This document shows, in pieces, positions 1-11,832 of a DNA stretch of 64,000 nt (the first letter of the stretch is position 1; each line of letters starts with the position of its first letter). The DNA is taken from assembly GCA_013180625.2 (NCBI GenBank), contig SNVD02010473.1:1798001-1862000 (forward strand). The letters run 5' to 3'. Source of the stretch: Boswellia sacra. Taxonomy: Eukaryota > Streptophyta > Magnoliopsida > Sapindales > Burseraceae. The position numbers and the translations under genes were made by a program. The notes beneath the pieces are model-generated. The model was not told the origin of the DNA and did not search any database. It was given only the letters and a program-made list of their open reading frames with translations.

Positions 1-1186
1 ATTTTGCAGACTGCTGAGCTGGGGATAAACATCATCTGTAAGTTTTGTTATCAAAATTGGAATTGATATATATCGGCCAAAACATATCAAGAGATTGTTA
101 ATTTATAAAATGTTTCTTTTACGCCCTCTCAAGTGGCCGTTCTTTTTACAAAACCTCCGGCTAAAAGGGTTTTCTTTTCAAAAGAATTAAGCAAGGCATC
201 ATACATACAACATGAGGAAATACTCAAAAACATAGTCAAATTGTGAGGTTTTCTCTAGCACGATTTGCTTAAAATTTATTTAGATCTTTCGAGTATCGAG
301 CGTTAAGCATTGTATCGAGTTATTGAACAACTTTTAGTCGATAGCTAAACAACTTGGTTAATAAAAAAATAAGAGTTAGAGTTTGATTAAATTTTAAATC
401 ATATGACTAGTTTTAGTGTTTTTAAAAATAAGAAGATATTTGTACTTTATATTTTGAATAATACTTCTCTTTCAAAAAATTTATGTTAAATTGTATCCCA
501 ATTCTTTAAGTGGATTGTGACACGATATGGTAAAGGATCTAATGATTGTGCTTGTAAGATACTGATTAGTTAGAGAAGTTTTTAAATTCTTTTCATTAAA
601 AGCCCTGAAGAGCAAGAATGTAGTTTGTAGATTAATATAGATTTGAACAGTTTGAGATTATTTTAGTCTTATGATTAGAACTAAAACTTGTGAATAATAT
701 TATGCTATGTTTACGAAGTTATGATGCAAGGTTTATATCTTAAGTAACATAGGATAAGTAATATAATATTGATTGAGTGATACTATATCAACTTTGTATA
801 TATTAGACTAATTCATATAGTTTTGCTTTATATACAAGAGGTATTTCAAATTGATTTAAATAGATTTAATAATTTGGTACATCAAATCTGGCTATTTTTT
901 TCACAAAATTTATTATTGTTATTATTATTATTTTAAAAAAGGTTAATTTAATAATTACCCTGTCATTGGTCTATGCATGTAATTTTACTTTACCATCTGA
1001 TGCATTGCAGAGACCATTTAATTAGGTTGGGTTAGCCCAACGAGAAATCATATTCTTACATGCAGAGGCCCATCCTGGACTAACCGTGCTGGTCATTGTC
1101 ATTGGATATGAAGAAACCCAACTTTCGAGCCCATTGTTTAAGGCTATGAACTGGCCCAACCAATAGGCCCCTCCCAAAAATCAAAA

Positions 1187-1228
<42 letters not shown>

Positions 1229-2507
1229 TTTTCATTACTATTTCCACATGTTATATAAAGTTTAGCGCTTGTTTATTCTATATTTCTAAAATAATACATA
1301 CACACACACACACACACATATATATAGACACACACATGCATGCGCATAGACTATAATATTTTATTTAAATTTTCGAATTAAAATATTTACTGAATTTTTT
1401 TATTTATCTCATTTAAAATAATAATCCACAAAAGCATTTAATGTAAAACTAGTAGTATGCAAGAAATGTTAGAAGTCATGGGCGAATCATCCTTGAATAT
1501 AATTGAAGAGTATATTCGGGTTATTTTATATATATATAATATTAATCTAGAAGTGCAAACTAATAAACTAGTCTTATATATTAAGGATTTGTAGTAAGAA
1601 TAGATTAATTAAAGTCATGAAAGGAAGCAAGACTTGTTTTCTTTTGCCGGGCACAATCATTGAATTTCAATTAATCAGTCAAAGATATTTTCACAAATTA
1701 GTTAGAAAAGGATCGTGAGATGAGACTAATTAATTATACCCCACGTACTGATCTACCTAATTTGCATGCAATTTTTCACAACTAAAGATGAATTAAGGAA
1801 TTGATTAATGGTAATTAAGTAGTGATGAGAAGCTTCTGGCTTTGGTTAATCAAACCCGCGTGTGTCTCTATTGACTATACGTGCTTGATGACAAATTAAA
1901 TTGCCTATTATTGACCAAAACCCTAAAACCGGAAAGAGAGGATTGGGAATCTCAATCTTTGTCCACACGTTTGTTGAATTCTCTCATCGTGTGATTAATT
2001 AACTAAACAAAGATGAACCAATTTCAAGGGCTTGCTTAATTAATTTGTAAATTAAGCAATTGATTAATTATGTTTTTCTCTCTTGTTGTTGGCATGCATA
2101 TCCTAACCTTAAAACAAGACAAGGAGACAAATTTCTATGATAAGGCAATTGGGGAAAGGCATTTTCAGTATATTAGTTGAATATTTAATAATAAAATAAT
2201 TTTTTATGGACATGAGAGGTCTTTCTGTTTTTGTACCTATTTACTCGGCCAATCGAGGGATCTCATTATATTTATAGCTTTCTTAGCCAACTTAAGTTGA
2301 TCAGTTTTGGATACTAATCTCGAGTCAAAGATTGAGAAACCCTCGTTCATTAATTGGTCTTCGAATCATTTTGTGCCAAGTGATATTTATATTTATTCAA
2401 ATTCATGCATGCTTAATGTTCTGTCCCTTGTTATAGTAACTCCAAAAATAGTAAAAGAGTACACAAAATTTTATATCCTCATTTCAATAATTTGTTTTAT
2501 CATATTA
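1..2507. other. Intergenic AT-rich DNA, no gene seen
   Basis: I see no open frame with recognisable protein content on either strand. The stretch holds an (AT)n microsatellite, a short (AC)n run near 1,300-1,318 and ordinary AT-rich sequence. Confidence 0.7.
1189..1226. repeat. (AT)19 microsatellite
   Basis: Nineteen uninterrupted AT units. The flanks are themselves inverted (AAAAGAAT on the left, ATTCTTTT on the right), so the whole block of about 50 bases is self-complementary. Confidence 0.95.
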
Positions 2508-2878
2508 GAATAACGCTACATCAACAACTTAATTACAACCGATTTGGAGTTAACATTATATCACTAAATGGGTAATTATTATATCATTCAACTTAACCTT
2601 ATTTATTTATTTTTATTTTTTAATTATTCAATGATATCTTTATAACTCAGGTTGTATAAAAGAATGAGAGTAGTACTAGACTTACAACTCAAACTCTACA
2701 ACCTGATGTGACAGTTTATATAACAAAAATTCAGTAAAAGAGAAAACAAAATGATAGAAGTTACATCTCAAATAAGAATTTGCTATATGAAATGTTACAT
2801 AAGATTGTAGAGTTTGAGTTATATGAAACTTGTAAGTCTAGAATTACTAAAAGAATAGTTATAGATGTAGCATTACTC
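2508..2878. mobile_element. Mutator-type MITE with an internal hairpin
   Basis: The left end GAATAACGCTACATC pairs with the right end, whose reverse complement reads GAGTAATGCTACATC. The 9-base flanks (ATCATATTA and CTCAAATTA) agree at 7 of 9 positions, which fits a decayed Mutator-length target duplication. Inside, a second inverted pair occurs: CTTACAACTCAAACTCTACA near 2,680 faces its near complement near 2,805-2,840. This could be a second MITE inserted in the first, or an internal hairpin. The same terminal motif recurs at 41,490 and 51,688. Confidence 0.65.
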
Positions 2879-2902
2879 CTCAAATTAAAAAATTGTTATA
2901 TA

Positions 2903-3802
2903 CAGGGGTATTCGTCGATTTAGATCTAATGGATTTAGCTAATAATCAATCCAATTCATTCAAAAAGTGAAATCCAATCTAATCTGAATTTTTATAGAAA
3001 CTATCATTCGATCTGATCCAATCCAATATGATTCAAACTTAAAAAACTTTTACTAGGAAAAACTATAAGATGGTTCAATCAAAAAAATAATTTAACGTGA
3101 TATGATATAATATAATGATAATATGCTGATGCAAATTTAAATATGATTAGTAGCTCATAATATAATACATAAAAATTAATTCTAAATTAATTAAAGTACC
3201 CAAATGAAAAACAACAATAAAGTGTAAATCATCCCATTACACAAATTGTAATTTTAAATAAATTCATATGACTCCAATATGTCATACGTAATATGGAACA
3301 ATTTAGTTCTTGCATTAACTTTAACGTCCATGCATATTATAGAAATCTTGTACTTTTCAGTTAATAAATTTAGGGCTAAACATATTTTATTATTTAAAAT
3401 TATAAAATTATAATGGGCAGAGTTACTTTTATTTTTTAGATATTAAATTTTAGTCTTATTACATTTTATAATTTAAAAATCTAGGATTTGAATTGATGTC
3501 CTTTTATTGATTCCTCCTCAATTGCATTGATTTATTCTAAAGATTTAATTTCAATTGGAATTTGGTTACTCACCATGTACGAGGATCCATGGCTAAATGA
3601 TTAAAGCACCCAAATCATAATGGATTAGATCTTTTTATGGTGAATTTTTATAATAAGATGCATCATCTAATCCAATTAATTTCAGTTTTTTAAAATCATA
3701 AGCCAATCAAATCCGCTAATTAACTAAATCCAATCAAAATTGGAAGTTTGAATTTGATTGGTCTCAGTTTGGGCGGATTAGTTTGGATTTTGAACACGCC
3801 TA
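2903..3802. mobile_element. 900-bp non-autonomous hAT-type element
   Basis: The element is flanked by perfect 8-base duplications GTTATATA (2,895-2,902 and 3,803-3,810), the length typical of hAT transposition. Its ends are CAGGGGTATTC and, on the reverse strand, TAGGCGTGTTC. The subterminal part just inside the left end (GGATTTAGCTAATAATCAAT at about 2,931-2,950) also occurs, inverted, near 8,221-8,240, so the two elements belong to one family. No transposase frame is present; it must have been moved by an enzyme encoded elsewhere. Confidence 0.8.
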
Positions 3803-4393
3803 GTTATATAAGCTAATTAACTAGAAACTAGAGATAAGGTGTAAGAAAATTTTTAAAGATGGGCTAATTTTTTTCGTTAATGTTAAGACTATATCTAAAT
3901 TTATTATGAAAAAAATTTACATATATTTGAAATATGTTAGGTAAAAAGGCATATATATAGACACACACACATTAAATTAAAAATTTAGAGGAAAAAAGAT
4001 AAGACAAAGGGAATGTTTTAATTTGGAATTGAGATTTGGGTGTGATTATATTTTAGAATAAAATAATAAAAAGAGAATAAAGATTGTTTGAATGATAATT
4101 TTATTTTAAATGTGATATATATAAGATTTAAATAGGTATTTTTCTATATAAATATTTTATTTTTCTTAAATTTGGAAGGGTTCTATCATAAGAAATTTTG
4201 TTTTAAACAACGGCATAAGAGTAATGATTTAAACCTTTCGTATCAAATTGAAAATTTTCTCAAAACTCGGCGGAGTTGTAACGCAACACAGCTAGCCCTA
4301 GTTTCACCCTTAGAAATTAAAAATCATAACAGGAATTAATTAACTTTAGTTTAATTATACAAATTGACACATTTTCTATTTTCAAAAGAAGAC

Positions 4394-4765
4394 TTTTTTT
4401 TTTTTGAAAAAAGTTATTATTCACATAAAAGAAAAAGTGAATGTACAAGATACGAGGGGTATACTCCAAGAATAGTACCTAATACTCACAATTCCAAACA
4501 GGAAATACTAATGCCCAATGGCCCAAAACAAAACAACCTAAACAAGAGAGCCAAAGGCCCAATCAAATAGAAAAAAAGGCGCACAGGTCCAAACCAACCA
4601 CAACTAAACCAATAGCAAAACAAAGTCCAAGAACAAAGTTAATTAAGCAGACCCCATATGGCATGAAGCTGAGGAGTGATCGCATACTTGGCCTCCAAGA
4701 CTAGAAGCCGGGAACGAACCAAGTCAAAAATCTCATCAGTCACCCGACGACAGGTCCGACGTCAC
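4394..4765 (-). mobile_element. LINE 3'-end remnant, 5'-truncated
   Basis: Read on the minus strand, the segment ends in GTACATTCACTTTTTC-like sequence, then a short spacer and a run of A (T on the plus strand from 4,394). That is the usual look of a plant L1-type 3' end with poly(A). About 370 bases remain and no intact reverse transcriptase is present. I could not find convincing target duplications. The plus-strand frame at 4,364-4,570 is an artefact of this remnant. Confidence 0.5.
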
Positions 4766-4774
4766 TGATTTTTG

Positions 4775-4957
4775 GGCATTTGGTTTGCGATCAGTTAAAA
4801 AAATTTAGTTAGAAAACAATTTCTTAATTAGTCTTATCAGATTTTGTATACACTGATTTTTGGAATACAATCCGCAAACTATTTTTGAAAACAATTTTAA
4901 TAAAATGTCTCTCAAAAAAATTTTCTTTTGTTCTCAAAACTAAATCAAACCAAAGAC
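4775..4957. mobile_element. Small MITE
   Basis: The left end CATTTGGTTTGCGATCAGTT is matched by the reverse complement of the right end (CTTTGGTTTGATTTAGTT). The body is about 180 bases, AT-rich and non-coding. Flanking T-rich sequence makes the target duplication ambiguous. Confidence 0.45.
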
Positions 4958-5764
4958 TTTTTTTGGAGAAAACATGCAAGGAATGTAAATTTCATTGAAT
5001 AGAATTTCATAACATGCAAGACACCTGGTTTTTATAAATATAAAAAGAGTAATGATGCTCTTTCAAATGGGATCCCAAATTATATATCCATCCTATATCA
5101 TATGGCAAGAGACATGGCATTGCCACATAAATCCCTAAAATTTAATACATTTATACATTTATTAAATGAGTTGGAATAGATAACATTTTTAATTTATTAA
5201 AAGAGATTTTTATTCCATTTTTCTCATTTTAAGATTTAAAATGATTCTTATTTAATCTTAAAAGCACTAATAATTTTTTTACGGTAATTTCTTTTTAAAC
5301 TTTTAAAATTAATGATGTTTGATGACAACATTATTATTAAGACTAAATTTATTAAAATTTTAAAATTAGTTTTCTATAACGTGCCAAGCTAGCACGTTAC
5401 CAAAAAAAAAAAAAAAAACACATTTTCACATAGGGCCGAGCTTCAGCCCAAACAGTAGATCCGTAATTGTTATAAAAGAATAGTTAGTACCAGATATTTT
5501 AAAATTATGCATATCGACTCCTCGAGGCAAAAAAAGGTAAAATATAATATGATTCTACTATAAATAACTGATGATTCTTCGTACAAATCTTCCAAATTTC
5601 TTATATTCCTATAAGTGACTAATAAATTATTAAGTTCCTCATTGATTATTGATATTATAATTATCTTTTATTCTTTTTCTCTGTTATTCTTATGTTTAAG
5701 TAATCTTCTTCTTGATTAATGTTTAAGATTACTAATATTGATCAAATATAAACTCTCATACAAA

Positions 5765-5804
<40 letters not shown>

Positions 5805-5910
5805 AAAAAGTAAAAATGAACAAATATGTTACTAAAACAAAATATACGAGAAAAAAGTTGAAAGATACTAATTATAATCCTAAAATATTTTTTTTAAGAA
5901 TTCACTATAT

Positions 5911-6016
5911 CTTTTACAATTTTGATGGAAACTCATTGAAATTTTACATATTTTATAATTAAAAAAAACTTTTACAATTTTGATGGAAAATTCATTGAAA
6001 TTTTACATATTTTATA
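5911..6016. repeat. Tandem duplication, period 58
   Basis: CTTTTACAATTTTGATGG and the following bases to TTTTATA occur at 5,911-5,957 and again at 5,969-6,016 with very few differences. An (AT)16 tract lies just upstream at 5,771-5,802. Confidence 0.85.
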
Positions 6017-6574
6017 TTTGAAAAGAGTAAGTCATGATTAAAAAAAAAAGAAAAAAACTAAAAAATATTGAAAAAAACAAAAAAAGTAGTGGATTATCCT
6101 TTTGTAACTAAAAATTTAAAGAATTCAAAAAAAAAAAAGTCTACAAATAAAAAAGAAAGTCAAGTTTTACTTATAAGTGTTTTTAGGCACATGCACTCAC
6201 TAAACATTTTAATTTAAGCAATCAAATATCATCAAACCCATACATGTTGTCTTAGATTAGTGACGAAGCCAGGAACTTTTGTGAGAGGAGGCAACGATGA
6301 GTCATAATTGAATAAAAATAATTTGACTAAAAAATCATAATTATATAAATTTATAAATATATTCAATAATTTACAATTGTATAATATGGAATAATTTCTA
6401 TGTTAAGGATGTGTTGTAAAATAGTGTCATTATGTTGCAGCTAATTATTTAATATTAATTACTAATTATAATTTTTTTATATGACGTTATAGCTAATTAT
6501 TTAAAATTTTTTATTAAAATATTAATTATAAAACTAAAATTATAAACGAATAAGTACTATAACTGATATGTGGT

Positions 6575-8267
6575 TAGGGGTGCTCAAAATCCAATCCAAT
6601 TCACTCAAACTGATCGATCAATAGAGATGGTAATTGTACCCGACCGGGTCCGGGTATCTGGCTCCCCGGCCCGGAAATGTCCGAGGAATTACCCAGAATT
6701 CCGGGGATTCAAGCCGGGGACGGGGATAAATTTTCCGGGGAAGGGCCGGGGCCAGATATCATGCTCCCCGGCCCGAAATTAATTAAATAAATGTTTATTT
6801 ATAATTTATATTCAATTTACATATGATTTAGGCCCACATCCACTAATATCACAACTACCCAAGCCCAACAACTATAAACTATATCCAATCCAATTCACTA
6901 ATTTCATAACTAGTCCAATACCCAACAAATGCAAACTAAGCCCAACCTAATTAAATTATTATTTACTAAAAAATTTGGAGAGTGTGAATCAGGTGGCTTG
7001 AACATGGGTGCTTGAGGAAGGCAGCACGCCAACACACCATCAGGCTAAGCCTAACAATTGAAAAATAAGCCCAACCTAATTAATTTATCAATTACTCTCT
7101 AATTCATTATTTTAAAAAACATGAAGGCATGCAAACGTGGACGGGGTTTGAACCCAAGTGCTTAGAGGAGACAACTTACAGAGATACCACTAGGCTACAC
7201 ATGAATATTATGTGAGACTTGGAAATCAACATAAAATACTTTAATTACATACAGAAAATTTTAAAAAAAAAAAGAAACCAGGTACATATCCGGGGAATTG
7301 AATTCCCCGGCCCCGGCCCAGCCCCAGAATTTCTGGTGAATTTTTCAAGGACGGGAATAAAAATTACTCCCGGGGCCGGGGCCAGGGATTGAGGTCCCCG
7401 GCCCGGCCCCGGGTTTTTGCCAATCCTATCGATCAACTCCAAACCGATCTAATTTTGATTCGATTTGATCAATTGACAGATGAAATTAGATTGAAATTTT
7501 TGAAAACCGAATTAATTGAATCAGATAACGAATCCTATTATAAAAATTCATCATAAACCGACTCAATCCAAATAATAGGTAATAAGATTAACTATGTAAT
7601 ATCTATTTTTTTAATACATCTATGCTATTTGTAATTGAAAAGTACAAACATAACTTAGTTATTATTTTTTTTATTTCATGAATTGTTTTCTCATGTCAAT
7701 TATATAAAAACTATTAATTACTTATTAATTATTTATTAATGTTTGCAAGGCATTATTTAATATGCATGGATGACATTGAGTTAATACAATTATGTAGTAA
7801 TAAATTTTTTCAAGTTCCATTTTATGCATAGTGGCTTATTGCATGGAGTTCTATAAATTTATTTAAATTACAATATTTGTATTGGAATGATTTAAATTTT
7901 TATTATTGTTTTTAGCTAAGAACATTAATCAATTATTAAAAGAATTTTTATTTATTATATTATGGTTTACCAATATTCTAGTTTGCTTGGTAACTTCATG
8001 TTATCATTATTTTTATATAATAACTTGTGTTTATTATTAGATCATATTGGACTTTTCTTTTTTCTTTTTTCTTTTTTAAATTTTTTAAAGTTTGGATTGG
8101 ATTGGATCGGATCGAATCGGATCGGATGATTTTTTTAAAAAATTGAATTGGATTGGATTTCAATCATTAATTGGATTGGATTGGATTGAAAAATCTCTAA
8201 ACTGATTATTATTGGATTGGATTGATTATTAGCTAAATCCATCGAATTTAAATCGATGAACACCCTA
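6575..8267. mobile_element. Middle nested element, hAT-type
   Basis: The left end is TAGGGGTGCTCAAAATCC; the right end on the reverse strand is TAGGGTGTTCATCGATTTAA. Both agree with the ends of the 900-bp element at 2,903-3,802. The 8-base flanks TATGTGGT and TATATAAT differ at three places, all G versus A, as expected for an old duplication decayed by deamination. The long stretch rich in GGATTGGAT and GGATCGGAT near 8,095-8,220 is part of its right arm. Confidence 0.6.
6622..7428. mobile_element. Innermost nested element, hAT-type, 807 bp
   Basis: Perfect 8-base duplications TCGATCAA flank it (6,614-6,621 and 7,429-7,436). The ends are TAGAGATGGTAATTG and, on the reverse strand, TAGGATTGGCAAAAACCC. 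Both arms are strikingly GC-rich (runs of CCCCGG and GGCCGGGG) against an AT-rich middle, a known design of some plant hAT relatives. The middle holds two copies of a tRNA-B-box-like segment (see findings). No transposase is encoded; the short frames here are chance. Confidence 0.8.
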
Positions 8268-8989
8268 TATATAATATCGTATTTTATTTATAATTGATAA
8301 ACATATTCAATAATTTTACATTTATATAATATAGACTATTTTTTAATAATGAGAAAGAGAGAAATTAGTAAATATGAGATATAGTAGGGAAAGAGCATAA
8401 CATAATGAATTTAGATTCAAAGACATTAAAAGAATATATACACGCATAAAGAAGGATAAAATAATAATAATAATAATAATTTTTTATTATTACTACTACT
8501 ACGACAATATACATGATATTTGGTTAATAATTAAATAGAAAAAATAAAAAATTAATAAATAGAATTAGAAAATATTTATTGGTCTAGGAGTCGCAATTGA
8601 CCCTGCTGGGCCTTAGCTGGCTCTGTCCGTCTTAGAGTATATATTTCGCAACGTGTGCAATATGCATGTTGTTGTATGCTTGGCTTTCAACAATGCACAC
8701 ACTATGCACGCTGCAAAATGGGTGTTGCGAAAGTCAATTCTTCTTGTATTGACACATATTTTAATATTCTTCTATTATTGTTGAGATTGCAAATAAACTT
8801 GGTATTCTTATGTTGTATGTGAATGTATAACTTATTAATTTATGTGTATGTAAATATACTTTGATGTTGTACTCTTATTTTTTTATAGGAATATCATTTT
8901 GTTGGTTGATGTATTCATATGATGAATTATATTGAAAATATGGTTACAGGTGAAAATACAGTTATAGACCCGGATTTTATAAAATTACA

Positions 8990-9408
8990 AAAAGGCCCTG
9001 AAAGTACTTCCCTTTTTTACTGCGGGCTAAAAACCTCGGTAAACCGAAACAAACACTTTTTATCGTAGGCTTTTGGTCCGCGGTAAAAAAATTACAAATT
9101 GAACAACGTTTACGGCGGGCCGTAGCCCGCGGTTTATAATTTAACGGTGGGCCACAAGCCCGCAGTATAACATCTGCACCACGGGCCTACGCCCGCCGTT
9201 AAAAAGGTTCCACCCCACCACGAATCTTTACGGCGGGCTTGTGGCCTGCGGTAAAACAGTTTTTACCACGGGCTGAAATCGCGGTAAAAAGTGAAATTAT
9301 TATTTACTTCGCCATTTTATACGGCAGGCTTGAACCGCGGTAGGCCCGCCGTATAAGTCCTTTTACCGCGGTTTTGGCCCACGGTAAAAGATCCATTTTC
9401 TTGTAGTG
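8990..9408. mobile_element. CACTA-type transposon end with subterminal repeats
   Basis: The right edge, read in reverse, is CACTACAAGAAAA (9,396-9,408), the canonical CACTA terminus. The 400 bases inward carry about a dozen variants of a GC-rich unit (ACGGCGGGC / GCCCGCGGTAAA) in both orientations, matching the subterminal transposase-binding repeats of that superfamily. I could not find the partner terminus upstream, so the element is probably truncated or its other end has diverged. Confidence 0.6.
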
Positions 9409-9731
9409 AATGTAAGAAAACAACATATATGTGATTTTGTGTGAGAAAATATATTTAGAAGATCGAGAAAGAGAATGCAAACACTTGATTCTCTAGGAAT
9501 TATTTGTGTTTAACTTAGAAATTAGTAAGACACTTTGATGTGAGAAAATGACTTATAAATTGTTCTATAAATTCTTATATACCTCTTTAATAGGCCACAA
9601 ACTATTAATTAATCCAAACTACTTCAATTGTAACTATTCGATCTAAATTTGAATTTAAATCAATTGTTAAATGAAGTAATACCACTTTATACATAACTAC
9701 ACCAAAAAAATTTTTAGTTACAAATTTTTTG

Positions 9732-10053
9732 TGTGTGTATCAGGTTCGGGATCCTGTATTTTGTTAAAATCCGAATTTGACGCTCCGCTGTTAGATTGAT
9801 CAAGTGGTGTACATTACCCAAGCTTTATCACTAAAAATTATAAAGAAACGATATAACAATTGCAGTTAATGAAAACTTGTACCATCCACCCAATATTATT
9901 ATCAATCTTAACGTCAATTCTCTCTAACTTCTCTCAATATTATCTCTCTTACTTTAAATATACATACTGCTCCCTTTCCGGCGTTGGATAAATCCAACAG
10001 CTAATAAATTTTTGTTGGGAATTTGCTAAAATCCAGGATCTTAGATGAGAGAC
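9732..10053. mobile_element. MITE with long imperfect inverted ends
   Basis: GGGATCCTGTATTTTGTTAA near 9,749 faces its near complement (GCTAAAATCCAGGATC, about 10,025-10,040). CGCTGTTAGATTGATC near 9,787 faces GATAAATCCAACAGC near 9,988. The arms are about 70-80 bases and the middle is non-coding. I did not fix the target duplication. Confidence 0.5.
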
Positions 10054-11782
10054 TATATATATATAACTAATTGTCGTTTCGCTATATCTTATTTTACAAA
10101 TATGTTCTAAAAAGATTATCATCCCAACTTTTAAATAAATTTTTTCTTAAGATCAGGAAATATATATTGGCAGAAAAGAGAAAAGAGAAACTTTATAAGC
10201 TTAATTGTCTCATTAATCAATTAGTTTAGCAACAAATAATAAAAATATATATAGTTGCATAGACCTATTGTTAAATTATATTTATCTCGATCTACAGTGA
10301 ATTGATGATCCTCATATTGACCATTTTAATCATAAACTCACTTACTTTCGGTCAAATCTCAATTTTGGTGGCTTGTAGGTGTCTGTATGTGATCCCTCTA
10401 ACTGATCTCTCTCTCATTTTCCGTTACCAAAATAATTAGCAAACCCTACAACCTTTTGCTCACCACATGCAGACGCGAGGATGACCTCAAAATTCTAGAA
10501 ATGAAATCACGATTTCCACGAAAAAATTTTAAAAAGTATTTTGAGCAGAGAAAAGTTAAAAGTCAGGTCAATAGCCTTTGAATGTAAAGAGTATGCATGG
10601 GTAACGGGTTTACTTAGCATTCAACTAGAGTAGAGACCCGCAAGTTGAGTTCTCTTTTTGAGTCTTGTACTTGTAGTAGATAGATCGTCAGTACCTCAAC
10701 CCGGAACTCAAAAAGACAAAATTTGACAAAAGAGAAACCAAAGCTTTTTGTTTTCTTTGCCAGTCAAAACACGACGGAGTCAGTCATGTCTTTGTATATC
10801 AAAGATTGGTGCTCACAATTTATAACTAAATGATCAGTTAAATATGTTTCTCAGATAATTAGAAATTGAGACCAATCAGATGCAGATCCAGCGAGAATAA
10901 ACCCCACATGGCCACCTTTGCATGGACTTCTTCGTCACTTACAAAATACAAATCTATAGACAAAGAATGATAACCGAGAAGCTTCTTGCAATTTTCCAAA
11001 TTGCAATTTATTAATTATCAAAACGCGTACGAAGTAATTGATCGATCGATCTACGTATATGGTACAAAAGAGATATTCTAGGCATGGACCAAAACCCTTG
11101 CCTTGCAATTGGCCTTGGAATATTTATATAAGCTGCATATATTTGTCCTTAACCTTAGTTTTCCGCAATCGCAATCACAATGGACGATGGATTGACTTGC
11201 ACATTCATTAGCCACCTTTTAATTACCTTAGCATCTATCACTATCAGAGTTTGCATGACGCATTGGTGACATCAAATGAACGTCAAAAATCATCATTACT
11301 TTTATTTTTGCACTTTATTCTATGATATATTAATTGTACTGCCGATTTGTGCAGATATAGTTTGTTACGAATTGTACGTCCTACAATTTGAATCTAAATG
11401 AGTCCAATTAATGAAGGAAACATGCAATAAATGATCTCTGAATCGTTTCAGAAATTAGCTAGATATCCTTTTAAAGATAGCAATAATGCCATAGCTAAGC
11501 TAGCAAGCCGTCTTCCACAACTTAGAAGTCAATTACTTCTGATAATCATTTGGGAAATCCAAATCGAGGAACTACTTTAACATTAATATATGTTGAAAAG
11601 TATATTTATACAATCTGTAAAGCATATTAAATTATATTATAGTTGATATTGAAATTCTTAGATGATTTCTTCCTTTTCAATCCCCGTCTTTGTTGAATTT
11701 CACGAAACCCGTACACTTCAGAAATTTCCTCCTCCATTACACTCTTGCTTGTGATAATAATATGGTTAAAATTAATCCACAC

Positions 11783-11832
<50 letters not shown>

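Larger units (their letters stand above)
6258..8630. mobile_element. Outermost of three nested elements
   Basis: The left end TAGTGACGAAGCCAGG faces a right end whose reverse complement contains GACGGACAGAGCCAGC. This is the 'gAcGgAGCCAGg' terminus seen on many plant DNA elements. CTTAGA lies just outside the left end (6,251-6,256) and again at the right end (8,631-8,636). A similar AT-rich segment (ATATTCAATAATTT...) occurs on both sides of the inner insertions, at about 6,345-6,400 and 8,285-8,345. No transposase frame survives. Confidence 0.45.
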
